Source: Bacteroidota bacterium | GTDB lineage: Bacteria > Bacteroidota > Bacteroidia > Bacteroidales > P3 | Length of the DNA: 42,072 bases | Assembly: GCA_017860255.1 (NCBI GenBank) | Contig: JAFNAR010000024.1 | Location: forward strand, 1 to 42,072 | Direction: 5' to 3' | Shown: positions 15,331 through 23,130 of the stretch, piece by piece | How positions within the stretch are numbered: position 1 is the first letter of the stretch | Layout of the letters: each line of letters begins with the position of its first letter | The notes under the pieces: generated by a model | What the model was told of the DNA's origin: nothing | Database searches by the model: none | The model's input: only the letters and a program-made list of their open reading frames with translations | Program-made: the position numbers and the translations under genes

Positions 15331-16413
15331 ATGAAAAACATCAAAAAAATTATATTCATAGCTTTATTAGCTATATTTGCAGCTGCATGTACAAATGAAG
15401 AAGAAATGACTTCTTCAAGTTCAACAAAGAATGTAAATAATAAATCATTAACAGGAGATTTTAGAAAATATCCTCAATATGAAGTTATAGATTACTCAGA
15501 TGAAGTTTTACAAGAGAAGTTAGATGCTTTTAATAATGCTATAAACGGGGAAGGAGTAATGCCTTCATTCGATTTGAAAATGGCATTGTGGGTTATGGAG
15601 ACACATTTCAATTATGGTATTGTAGTTAAATTACCAAGAATATCAGATGCTATTGAGTATGATAATATGAATTTCACATTAACTGTACCAATTATAAATA
15701 ATCAAATAAGTGGTCCAGACTTAAAAAGTGCCTATCGTACCTTTATTAATAATATAATGACTTCAATGAGTGGAAAAAATCTTGAATTATCAGATATCTA
15801 TGTCGAAAATATTACTTCAACTTCTGTTACATTTGGATTAGATATGGGGTCAAGTGCTAATGTGCCTTATTCTAATGAAATTTTTCCTGCAGTATCTATT
15901 TTAAAGAATGTTGGAGATCCAATAGTAATTGTACCTTCTTCTACAACATCACCTTGGTCAAATTTTTCATATGATAATGGAAATCCATATGAAACGAATG
16001 TTTATAGGAACTCATTCAAATGGCTACGTATATTAACAAGTCCAGGAAGTATACCTATATATACTGATCAAAGTAATTATGGAGGAAAAAATGCCTATAT
16101 TCATAATACAGTAAATCCAGGAGACCCTGTTATTTGGAATGCTAATGATTTAGCTACTAATTTAGTCCCTAGTGCACTTACTGCTGCTCATGAAAAGTTG
16201 GGTGAGTATTATGGTCCACGAGGATATGTTATGTATAGTTATTCTGTAAGAGTAAGCCTATCTGAAAATGTAGATGTGAATCCAGATCCTAATATTATTG
16301 ATAAGGGGGATCAATATGTTCTGTATGTAGAGAGAATAAAATGTGCTAAAATAAGACAAATAAGCATTTATAATCTATTTATGAGTACATATACAACAAG
16401 AGGTTTTGAATAA
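15331..16413 (+). CDS. Lipoprotein of unknown function
   Basis: A 360-residue protein with a lipoprotein signal peptide: KNIKK, hydrophobic run, then FAAAC with the lipidated cysteine at 20, followed by the acidic TNEEE stretch. Acidic residues directly after the cysteine are known as a surface-export signal in some Bacteroidota, so it may reach the outside of the outer membrane. The mature part has no motif I can assign and no sorting domain. A clean terminator follows, so it is the last gene of its transcript, which may start at the promoter near 14.9 kb. It is followed by a T9SS protein gene, which may or may not be related in function. Confidence 0.75.
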   Translation: MKNIKKIIFIALLAIFAAACTNEEEMTSSSSTKNVNNKSLTGDFRKYPQYEVIDYSDEVLQEKLDAFNNAINGEGVMPSFDLKMALWVMETHFNYGIVVKLPRISDAIEYDNMNFTLTVPIINNQISGPDLKSAYRTFINNIMTSMSGKNLELSDIYVENITSTSVTFGLDMGSSANVPYSNEIFPAVSILKNVGDPIVIVPSSTTSPWSNFSYDNGNPYETNVYRNSFKWLRILTSPGSIPIYTDQSNYGGKNAYIHNTVNPGDPVIWNANDLATNLVPSALTAAHEKLGEYYGPRGYVMYSYSVRVSLSENVDVNPDPNIIDKGDQYVLYVERIKCAKIRQISIYNLFMSTYTTRGFE

Positions 16414-16420
16414 TATTCTT

Positions 16421-16449
16421 AAAGGAGGCTATATTTTATAGCCTCCTTT
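16421..16449 (+). terminator. Rho-independent terminator after the lipoprotein gene
   Basis: Perfect 13-bp stem AAAGGAGGCTATA (16421-16433) / TATAGCCTCCTTT (16437-16449) with a TTT loop, eight bases after the stop codon. The stem ends in TTTATTAAA. Confidence 0.85.
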
Positions 16450-16469
16450 ATTAAACATTAAAATATATT

Positions 16470-17972
16470 ATGGGAAAAAATAAATTATTAATTAGCCTGA
16501 TAGTCATTCTTATTAGTATAAATATGCAGGCACAAGTATTTGAACAAATACATTCAGAAGATAAATTTAAGATAAATAGAGTAATTGAAAACGGAATAAG
16601 TAAATCACTTGATGTGGTTGAAAATTATGATGATAATGGATTATATATAAATCTTACATCAAGTACTTCTTATGGTTATAGTGCCCAATATATATTATTA
16701 GATGATGATATAAATGTAATAAGGGAAGATAATGAATTAGATTCTGTTTATAGTATTAAATATAGAGTAGATAACAAATTGTATAAGATAGGTGGAACTC
16801 TTATTGGTGATTATACTTTTGGGTATATTGATAATTTACGTATCGTTAGATTGAATAGTAATGGAGTTTTAATTTCTACAGATACTATAATGAAAGCGTC
16901 TGAAGATACCATTAATTGGAATGCAAGCTCATTAAATACATTAATGCTTGAAGATAGGAGTATTATAATAATGCTTTCAGCTCAAATACATGATTTTATA
17001 ACACCGGCAAGAGCAGCAAAACTAATTAGAATAGATACATTGGGAAATGTTTTATCATCTAAGATATTTTATAAAGAAAATGATGAGCTTGATATTTGTG
17101 AGATGAAAGACAATATAATGTTTGCAATAAGTGGAGCTCCACCAATTGAATATATTAATGATCAAAACTATATATACTATTTGAATAAAGAGACATTAGA
17201 AATAGAGGATAGTATAATTGGATATAAGCCAGAAAGCATGACAAGTATAAATGACACTATGCTAGCTTTCACGTATCAATTTGCAATATATGTACCAGAA
17301 GATAGTGTAAAATGTATAAATCTAATAAATACAAAAACAAAACGACTAACAGGAGTTAATTTAGTATCACCAAATCCTGACATATCAGACATATCATTTG
17401 ACTTTCATAATCCTGGAAGAAATAGATTAATAGACTGTGTAAATCCTGATTCTGTTTATATATGTTATCAAATGAATAGTTGGAATTCGAGTTATGCATC
17501 AATAGAGATTTGTAATTTTAACTTAAATGGAGATACAAATTGTACTTTAAGTTTAAAATATGACACAACAGGCTTTAAACAAATACAAGGTATAAAAGCA
17601 ACAAATGATGGAGGACTAATAATAGCTGCGTATTCTTCAAATGATGGTGATTCAGGAAGTGATATTTGGTTAATTAAGTATCACCCAAAAGGAATAATAG
17701 GTTTAACCAATATTGAAACAGGCGAAAAGGAAACAATAAAGGTTTATCCTAATCCAGCTAAGGATTATATTTATGTTGATATTGAAGCAACGAATTTTGA
17801 AAAGGGAGAAATTGAGCTATTTGATATGCAAGGAAAATTAGTTAAGAAAGCAAAGTTAAGTGCTAAGCAGGGAAACAGGGTAGATGTTTCTAATCTTAAT
17901 GCCGGAGCTTATACTTATAATGTATCTCTTAATGGCAAAACTATTAGTGGAAAAGTTATTGTTGGGAAGTAA
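16470..17972 (+). CDS. Secreted protein with type IX secretion sorting domain
   Basis: A 500-residue protein with a signal peptide (LLISLIVILISINMQAQ). The body (30-420) is beta-rich with repeated strand-turn patterns (for example KATNDGGLIIAAYSSNDGDSGSDIWLIKYHPKG near 375), resembling the beta-propeller-like proteins that Bacteroidota often secrete. The C-terminal 75 residues are a type IX sorting domain: KVYPNPAKDYIYVDI, then FDMQGKLVKK and GAYTYNVSLNGKTISGKVIV. It is probably surface-exposed or released. It begins 20 bases after the terminator of the lipoprotein gene and no clear promoter is visible. Substrate unknown. Confidence 0.85.
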   Translation: MGKNKLLISLIVILISINMQAQVFEQIHSEDKFKINRVIENGISKSLDVVENYDDNGLYINLTSSTSYGYSAQYILLDDDINVIREDNELDSVYSIKYRVDNKLYKIGGTLIGDYTFGYIDNLRIVRLNSNGVLISTDTIMKASEDTINWNASSLNTLMLEDRSIIIMLSAQIHDFITPARAAKLIRIDTLGNVLSSKIFYKENDELDICEMKDNIMFAISGAPPIEYINDQNYIYYLNKETLEIEDSIIGYKPESMTSINDTMLAFTYQFAIYVPEDSVKCINLINTKTKRLTGVNLVSPNPDISDISFDFHNPGRNRLIDCVNPDSVYICYQMNSWNSSYASIEICNFNLNGDTNCTLSLKYDTTGFKQIQGIKATNDGGLIIAAYSSNDGDSGSDIWLIKYHPKGIIGLTNIETGEKETIKVYPNPAKDYIYVDIEATNFEKGEIELFDMQGKLVKKAKLSAKQGNRVDVSNLNAGAYTYNVSLNGKTISGKVIVGK

Positions 17973-18009
17973 GTAATCCAAATTTGTTTTCTCTTTAATT
18001 ATCTATAAT

Positions 18010-18099
18010 AAAATCCAAATTAAGCAGTAGTAATTTTCATTAGGCTATGGGATTATCCTATTGCTCTATCAGTAAAATTTACTGCATAATTTGGATTTT
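18010..18099 (+). terminator. Long hairpin downstream of the T9SS gene, possible terminator
   Basis: AAAATCCAAATT (18010-18021) is perfectly complementary to 18088-18099; the pairing continues inward through AAGCAGTA (18022-18029) against TACTGCAT (18080-18087) with one mismatch, giving a stem of about 20 bp. The 50-base loop itself contains further pairing. The 3' arm runs into TTTTATTTGATA. Confidence 0.5.
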
Positions 18100-18150
18100 A
18101 TTTGATATAAGTGTATCAAATCCTTATTATATATTAATAAGATAAGGTTT

Positions 18151-18343
18151 AAATTTTGCAAGGTGGCAGGATGTAACATGTAAGGTGGCAGGTTGCAGTA
18201 TGTAAGGTGGCAGGATGTAATGTGTAAGGTGGCAGGTTGCAAAATTTATTCCTTGTTTAAATAAATTTTTACTTGATTCCAGTAAATTTATTCTTGATAT
18301 AAATATTTTTTTATCTGAATTAAATTCATTTTTATTTGATTTA
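18151..18343. repeat. Two adjacent phased arrays (4 x 22 bp, then about 4 x 21-22 bp)
   Basis: First array: four exact 22-base units from 18160, 18182, 18204 and 18226, each starting AAGGTGGCAGG; the second half alternates ATGTAA, TTGCAG, ATGTAA, TTGCAA. It is enclosed by the perfect inverted pair AAATTTTGCAA (18151-18161) and TTGCAAAATTT (18237-18247). Second array: units from 18259 (22), 18281, 18302 and 18323 (21 each) with the core AAATTTTTACTTGAT-like, very AT-rich and degenerate. The two arrays share only the period, not the sequence. Confidence 0.8.
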
Positions 18344-18428
18344 AATAGGGAATATCAGTTTAGAGAAACTTATAATGCAAATGATTTATTTATAAACTTT
18401 GAAATTGATTAAGAAATAGAATATTTAA

Positions 18429-19736
18429 TTAGAATAATTCTTCGTCTTTATTTTCTATTTCTAATATTTCTGATGAAGAAATTTCATTAATGGAAGCATT
18501 TGTTTTGGTTTTTCTTTTGGGATGAAAGAAAAAACGCATAAAAATATTGGCTTTTGGGTAGCGTTCAATGATGAAAATAAGAATTGAACAAAGGAGAATG
18601 GAAAATAATACTGTTGCATAAACAACATTCTTTATCATATCTCCTTGAGCAAGTCCCATTTGTTCGGGAATTGAAGCCAAAACTGCTGCTGCAAGTCCTT
18701 TGGGTATCATTAATGATATTATGCTTTTATCAAAACCATTAGATTGCTTTGGAGAAAAGAATTTGGCTATGAAAATTCTCATAATTAGAAGCACAACAGT
18801 AAAACTTAAACCAGCAAATAGTGCAATTGTGTTATCAAAAGGAATGGAAATGCCTATGTAAACGAAAAAGAAGGTCTTTAGAACAAAAACTAACTCGCCT
18901 AAAAAGTCTTTTTCGCCATCTGTAAGTTTTAATTCTCTATTTTTTTGGTAGCGTTCCAAAAATTTAAAGTGGAAGTACTCCATATTTGATATTGTTATCC
19001 CTACAGCCAAAGCTGCAATTGCTCCACTAAAACCCAATGTTTCGGCTATTCCATAAACAATAAAAAGATAGGCAGGAGTTAGAAACATTGAGTTTTTAAA
19101 TGTTCTGATTTTTTGTAAAAGGCTTGACCAAACAATTCCACTTGCAAATCCTATAATTGTTGCCATAACGAAAGAAGAAAAGACTCCTCCAGCAACAGAA
19201 CCAATATTAACTCCACTGCCTTCTTTTGAGGCTTCCATAAAGGCTAATGCTAATACAAAACAAATAATATCTGTTATTGCACTTTCCAAAACTAAGGCTG
19301 TTTTGGTGCTTTTGCCAAGTTTTAGGTTTTGAGTTAGAGGAATTACAACAGCAGAGGAAGTCCCTGAAAGAATTATACCAACAATTAAACTATTAATAAA
19401 AGTTAGTCCAATAAGCATACAAATGGATGTAACCAAAATAATTGAGCCTATAACTGAAGATATAGTTAGTGTAATGGTAGGTTTCCAAGATAGTTTAAGG
19501 TCGTGAATACTAATATCCAGTCCTCCATCAAAAAGAATTACAATAAGAACAATGGAAGTGAATATGGTGCCAGCTTTTCCTAAGAAATCGGGATAAACAA
19601 GTCCTAAAACTGGTCCAATAATAATACCAATCAACAGCAAGAGAAGAACATCGGGTATTTTCTTTTTTGAAAAAATCATAGCAAAAAGATGTGCTGCAAA
19701 GATCAATAGTCCTATAAAAATTATTGCTTCTCCCAT
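18429..19736 (-). CDS. Cation/proton antiporter, CPA1 (NhaP) type
   Basis: A 435-residue inner-membrane protein with about 12-13 hydrophobic helices. It has the family landmarks VILFDGGLDI (about residue 70), SGTSSAVVIPLTQNLKLG (near 125) and LESAITDIICFVLALAF (near 150), where many members have ESxxND; the conserved acidic ion-site residues are present. The C-terminus (about 395-435) is a short charged cytoplasmic tail. It exchanges Na+ or K+ for H+; the ion cannot be read from the sequence. It begins 18 bases after dnaX on the same strand, so the two are probably co-transcribed. Confidence 0.85.
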   Translation of the reverse strand: MGEAIIFIGLLIFAAHLFAMIFSKKKIPDVLLLLLIGIIIGPVLGLVYPDFLGKAGTIFTSIVLIVILFDGGLDISIHDLKLSWKPTITLTISSVIGSIILVTSICMLIGLTFINSLIVGIILSGTSSAVVIPLTQNLKLGKSTKTALVLESAITDIICFVLALAFMEASKEGSGVNIGSVAGGVFSSFVMATIIGFASGIVWSSLLQKIRTFKNSMFLTPAYLFIVYGIAETLGFSGAIAALAVGITISNMEYFHFKFLERYQKNRELKLTDGEKDFLGELVFVLKTFFFVYIGISIPFDNTIALFAGLSFTVVLLIMRIFIAKFFSPKQSNGFDKSIISLMIPKGLAAAVLASIPEQMGLAQGDMIKNVVYATVLFSILLCSILIFIIERYPKANIFMRFFFHPKRKTKTNASINEISSSEILEIENKDEELF

Positions 19737-19754
19737 TTCCTTAAGTTTTTATTA

Positions 19755-21479
19755 TTAATAGTCTAAATCTACATCAAAGTCGGCTCTTAATTTCAATAAA
19801 GCAGGTTGTTTTTGAGCAAGAAAATTAAATTTATCAACTGGACGATAAAGTTTTTCCTTAATCTCATCTTGAACTATTTTTATTTTAAAACGAAAACTTG
19901 AACAATTGGTCGTTTTTCTAATTATTCTGACAATTTCATGTCTTCCTGCTTCAAATTCTTTTTCCTGCATAGAGTTAAGAAAGGTTATTGTTGCAGAGTT
20001 ATCGTTATTGTTTTCTATTTCACAATTGGTAAGAATAAAGTATAAATTAGGCTTAGAGTCCTTAATTGCATCGGCATATTCGTTAAGTTTTTCCATAAAC
20101 AAATTCCAATCCAAAGCAATTGAGGCAGGATTAAGTTTTGCCTTTTCCTCATCGTCAGCCTTTATAGTATTTTCAATATTTGCATTTATAGAAAAAGAAC
20201 TTGTTTTAGGAAGATTAATCTTAATTGCAAGTGAGCTTTTCTTTTCTTTTTCTACAGGTTGCTCTTTAGGAGTTTCTTCTAACTTTGGAGTTTGGGGTTG
20301 CTGGACTCCAACTTCTTTATCTTCGTTGTTGCTTTGCTTGGTTTCATCTAAGCTTTGCCTGGGAAGCGATGCTTTAGGTTTCAACTTATTCATTATGTTG
20401 GCTATCTTCAAAAGAGCCAACTCAACGCAAAGACGTCTGTTTGAAGCATTGCGATATTCAATTGCACAAGTGTTAGCAAAGTCTAATGCTCGAAGAATAA
20501 AGGTTACTGGACACTCTGCAGCTTGAGAAATGTATTTTTGTTGAACGCTGTTGCTTGTTTGCATTAAAACAATGGTTGAAGGATCCTTACTGACTAATAA
20601 ATTCCTTAAGTGAGAAGAAAGTCCATTAATGAAATGAGAGCCTTCAAATCCTTTTTCCAAAACTTCATTGAAAAGCAATAAAGTATTCTGTAAATCTGTC
20701 TTTAGTAGATTATCAACAAAGCGGAAATAATAGTCATAATCCAAAATATTTAAGTTCTCAATTATATTGGAATAGGTAAGATTTCCATTTGTAAAAGAAA
20801 CCAATTGGTCAAACATAGAAAGAGCATCACGCAAACCTCCATCAGATTTTTCAGCAATTATATGCAAAGCTTCAATATCTGCTTTAACGTTTTCTTTCTT
20901 TGCAATATATTCTAAATGTTGAACAATATCTTTGTTTTCAATTCTATGAAAGTCGAAAATTTGACAACGAGAAAGAATTGTAGGAATAATCTTATGCTTT
21001 TCTGTTGTAGCAAGAATAAACTTTGCATAAGCAGGTGGTTCTTCCAATGTTTTTAAGAATGCATTGAAAGCAGCAAGCGAAAGCATGTGAACCTCATCAA
21101 TTATATATACCTTGTATTTTCCTCCTTGTGGTGGAATGCGAACCTGTTCAACCAAAGCACGAATATCTTCAACAGAATTATTTGAAGCAGCATCAAGCTC
21201 AACTATATTAAATGCAGAATTTTCATTAAAAGACAGACAGTTTTCACACTCATCGCATGCCTCCATCTCATTTGTTCTGTTTGTACAGTTGATGGTTTTA
21301 GCCAAAATTCTTGCACAAGTTGTTTTACCAACTCCTCTTGGACCACAAAATAAAAAGGCTTGGGCAAGTTGGTTTGTGTTAATTGCGTTTTGAAGTGTTG
21401 TTGTAATGTGTGATTGTCCTACAACACTTTTAAAATTGGCAGGACGATACTTACGAGCTGAAACTATATAATTTTCCAT
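19755..21479 (-). CDS. dnaX: DNA polymerase III subunit gamma/tau
   Basis: A 574-residue clamp-loader ATPase that loads the sliding clamp during replication. I start it at ATG 21479 (MENYIVSARKYRP), because the frame that reaches 21494 begins with TTG. Walker A GPRGVGKT is at 46-53, the zinc module is C65, C75, C78, C81, then VYIIDEVHML (Walker B) and the sensor stretch ILATTEKHKIIPTILSRCQ. The C-terminal part (about 375-460) is a low-complexity linker before the tau-like tail. No frameshift signal for a short gamma form is obvious. A -7 box (TATTTTTG, 21512-21505) precedes it. Confidence 0.95.
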   Translation of the reverse strand: MENYIVSARKYRPANFKSVVGQSHITTTLQNAINTNQLAQAFLFCGPRGVGKTTCARILAKTINCTNRTNEMEACDECENCLSFNENSAFNIVELDAASNNSVEDIRALVEQVRIPPQGGKYKVYIIDEVHMLSLAAFNAFLKTLEEPPAYAKFILATTEKHKIIPTILSRCQIFDFHRIENKDIVQHLEYIAKKENVKADIEALHIIAEKSDGGLRDALSMFDQLVSFTNGNLTYSNIIENLNILDYDYYFRFVDNLLKTDLQNTLLLFNEVLEKGFEGSHFINGLSSHLRNLLVSKDPSTIVLMQTSNSVQQKYISQAAECPVTFILRALDFANTCAIEYRNASNRRLCVELALLKIANIMNKLKPKASLPRQSLDETKQSNNEDKEVGVQQPQTPKLEETPKEQPVEKEKKSSLAIKINLPKTSSFSINANIENTIKADDEEKAKLNPASIALDWNLFMEKLNEYADAIKDSKPNLYFILTNCEIENNNDNSATITFLNSMQEKEFEAGRHEIVRIIRKTTNCSSFRFKIKIVQDEIKEKLYRPVDKFNFLAQKQPALLKLRADFDVDLDY

Positions 21480-21504
21480 ATAAAATATTATCAAAAATCT
21501 TTGT

Positions 21505-21512
21505 CAAAAATA
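21505..21512 (-). promoter_or_regulatory. -7 box upstream of dnaX
   Basis: TATTTTTG on the minus strand, 26 bases before the chosen ATG. A start of transcription near 21498 would leave almost no room for the TTG start at 21494, which supports the ATG at 21479. Confidence 0.5.
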
Positions 21513-21544
21513 CGAAAACCCTTTTAAAGAATAAAAATATTAGA

Positions 21545-21823
21545 CTATTTTTCTATTATTGCATTGTTTTCTATTCCGTTATTTTCAATGCATGCTTCCT
21601 GACATTCACCGCATCCAACGCAACGATTTGTTCTAATTCTTGCAACATAAAAAGTGTCTGGTCCATCAATGTAATTAATTTCTCTAACTATCATATCATT
21701 TGGACATTCTTTATAACACTTACCACAATCATTACACTTGTTTTTATTTACTAAATATTCATTTGTCAGTTCACAACTACAAAACAAAATAATTATGGAA
21801 ACAAGAAATGCTATTTTCTTCAT
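21545..21823 (-). CDS. Exported 2x[4Fe-4S] ferredoxin-like lipoprotein
   Basis: A 92-residue protein. I chose ATG 21823 (MKKIAFLVSIIILFCSC), which gives a signal peptide with a likely lipobox cysteine at 17; the longer frame to 21853 adds ten residues that would spoil it. After it come two complete 4Fe-4S motifs: C30-C33-C36-C40-P (CNDCGKCYKECP) and C68-C71-C74-C78 (CVGCGECQEAC), as in bacterial ferredoxins, with a 25-residue insert between them. A ferredoxin carried outside the inner membrane is unusual, since clusters are built in the cytoplasm; the hydrophobic N-terminus could instead be a simple membrane anchor. It is divergent from the envelope operon starting at 21942. A -7 box TATTTTTG lies at 21850-21843. 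Confidence 0.8.
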   Translation of the reverse strand: MKKIAFLVSIIILFCSCELTNEYLVNKNKCNDCGKCYKECPNDMIVREINYIDGPDTFYVARIRTNRCVGCGECQEACIENNGIENNAIIEK

Positions 21824-21842
21824 ACTGTTTTTAAATTTAGGG

Positions 21843-21850
21843 CAAAAATA
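21843..21850 (-). promoter_or_regulatory. -7 box upstream of the ferredoxin-like lipoprotein gene
   Basis: TATTTTTG on the minus strand, 20 bases before the ATG at 21823. If it is real, the transcript starts inside the longer frame and supports the shorter protein. Confidence 0.5.
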
Positions 21851-21895
21851 CATTTTTTTATTAATATCATCGGTACAGACAATTATAATTATTTA

Positions 21896-21903
21896 TATAT
21901 TTG
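21896..21903 (+). promoter_or_regulatory. -7 box of the DUF2271/lipoprotein/beta-barrel operon
   Basis: TATATTTG matches TAnnTTTG, 39 bases before the ATG at 21942. A TTTG at 19-21 bases upstream is not present. It faces away from the ferredoxin-gene promoter, about 45 bases apart. Confidence 0.5.
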
Positions 21904-21941
21904 CGCCTTCATAAAGTAAAAAATTAATAATAATATTTAAA

Positions 21942-22730
21942 ATGAATTTATTTAGACACGCTTTGCTATCTTTATTTTGTATAGCTTTTGTATTACCGTC
22001 CATAGCTCAAACTACAGGAACTTTATCAATTTCTGTAACTACAGTTACTAATAATGGACAATATAGACCAAGGAATATTTTAGCAATTTGGATTGAAGAT
22101 GCTTCAACAAATGCTTTTGTGAAAACTCGACTATTACGCTCTCAAAATACTACTTATAGAAAGTATTTGACTAAATTTAAAACCGCAACAAGCAGTTCTT
22201 ATAATGTTGTTGATGCTCAAACAGGAGCAACTTATACTTCACATAGCACAAGAACAGCCACATGGGATGGAAAAGATATAAATGGTAATATTGTACCTGA
22301 TGGTAATTATAAAGTATGTATTGAATTTACTGAAAGTAATGGTGCTGGTCCTTACGTATTTTACACATTTAATAAATCAAATCAAGCAGTTACTTTAACT
22401 CCTGAAAATACTGCAAATTTTCAAAATATAAATATTACTTGGACTCCAACAACTGCTTCCATAAATAATATTTCAAATGGAAAAGAAAGTTTTAGCGTTT
22501 ACCCAAATCCTGTGAAAAAATCAGCTCTTATAAATCTTCTTCCTAATTCAAAGAATATTTATGTCGTAGATATTAATGGAAAGATTGTTGATAGAATAAA
22601 TAAACCTAATAGTGTATTGAAAAATCAAGTGCTATGGACTCCAAAAATGGATTTAAAGAATGGCTTTTATTTTATTGTAGTAGAAAATGATTTTATTAAA
22701 CAGACAAAGAAAATAGTTTTACAAAGATAA
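21942..22730 (+). CDS. Secreted DUF2271-like protein with type IX sorting domain
   Basis: A 262-residue protein with a signal peptide (LLSLFCIAFVLPSIAQ), a domain at 25-170 that resembles DUF2271 (RNILAIWIEDASTNAFVKT; then GATYTSHSTRTATWDGKDINGN and VPDGNYKVCIEFTESNG, an FlgD-type Ig fold), and a C-terminal sorting domain (SVYPNPVKKSALINL, YVVDINGKIVDR, GFYFIVVENDFIKQTKKIVL). It should be exported and anchored or released at the surface. DUF2271 proteins in other bacteria sit near PepSY or redox genes. First of three genes with 10- and 6-base gaps. Confidence 0.8.
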   Translation: MNLFRHALLSLFCIAFVLPSIAQTTGTLSISVTTVTNNGQYRPRNILAIWIEDASTNAFVKTRLLRSQNTTYRKYLTKFKTATSSSYNVVDAQTGATYTSHSTRTATWDGKDINGNIVPDGNYKVCIEFTESNGAGPYVFYTFNKSNQAVTLTPENTANFQNINITWTPTTASINNISNGKESFSVYPNPVKKSALINLLPNSKNIYVVDINGKIVDRINKPNSVLKNQVLWTPKMDLKNGFYFIVVENDFIKQTKKIVLQR

Positions 22731-22740
22731 TTTATTAAAT

Positions 22741-23124
22741 ATGAAAAAAGGAATAATATCATTAGCATTAATGATGCTAATTGCTTTTGTGGGATTTTCC
22801 TGCAATGTTAAGTTTTTAGTTAATGATCAGGAAAATATAGACAAAAATGCAATTTATAAAGTAGGTGATGAAATTAAGATTACCATATTAGTTGATTTTA
22901 TTCATCAACCTTGCCAAATTGCAATGGATGAAACTAAATTAAAACTTGATGGTTTGGAAATTGTTAAAAAAGGAGAGTGGATAAAGAGTGAAGGAACGAA
23001 TGGCTACTATTTAGAAATGGTTGTTAAAATAAAACCAGACTATCCTAAAGAAGGAAAACTAACTTTAACAAGAACTTGTACTAATGAAGGTGGTTTTGGT
23101 ATGTTAAAGTTTAAACATAACTAA
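22741..23124 (+). CDS. Small lipoprotein of unknown function
   Basis: A 127-residue protein with a lipoprotein signal (KKGIISLALMMLIAFVGFSC, cysteine 21). The mature part looks like one beta-sandwich domain (strands such as DEIKITILVDF, GYYLEMVVKIKP, GKLTLTRTC). Two further cysteines in the mature chain (about 59 and 114) could form a disulfide. No family recognised. It lies between the DUF2271-like gene and the beta-barrel gene, so it probably works with them in the cell envelope. Confidence 0.65.
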   Translation: MKKGIISLALMMLIAFVGFSCNVKFLVNDQENIDKNAIYKVGDEIKITILVDFIHQPCQIAMDETKLKLDGLEIVKKGEWIKSEGTNGYYLEMVVKIKPDYPKEGKLTLTRTCTNEGGFGMLKFKHN

Positions 23125-23130
23125 TCTTTT

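Larger units (their letters stand above)
17973..18428. other. 456-base gap made of hairpins and phased repeats
   Basis: It holds the long hairpin at 18010-18099, a small hairpin TTTGATA/TATCAAA (18101-18107 with 18114-18120), another CTTATTA/TAATAAG (18123-18129 with 18135-18141), and the repeat arrays at 18151-18343. No gene or promoter is seen. Confidence 0.7.

Noticed and set aside
19906..20526. 206-residue plus-strand frame
   Set aside because: Lies entirely antisense to dnaX, whose domains are intact; a codon-bias shadow.
21480..21494. TTG start of dnaX at 21494
   Set aside because: The five extra residues are not conserved in the family and the -7 box at 21505-21512 leaves no leader; ATG 21479 is a better start.
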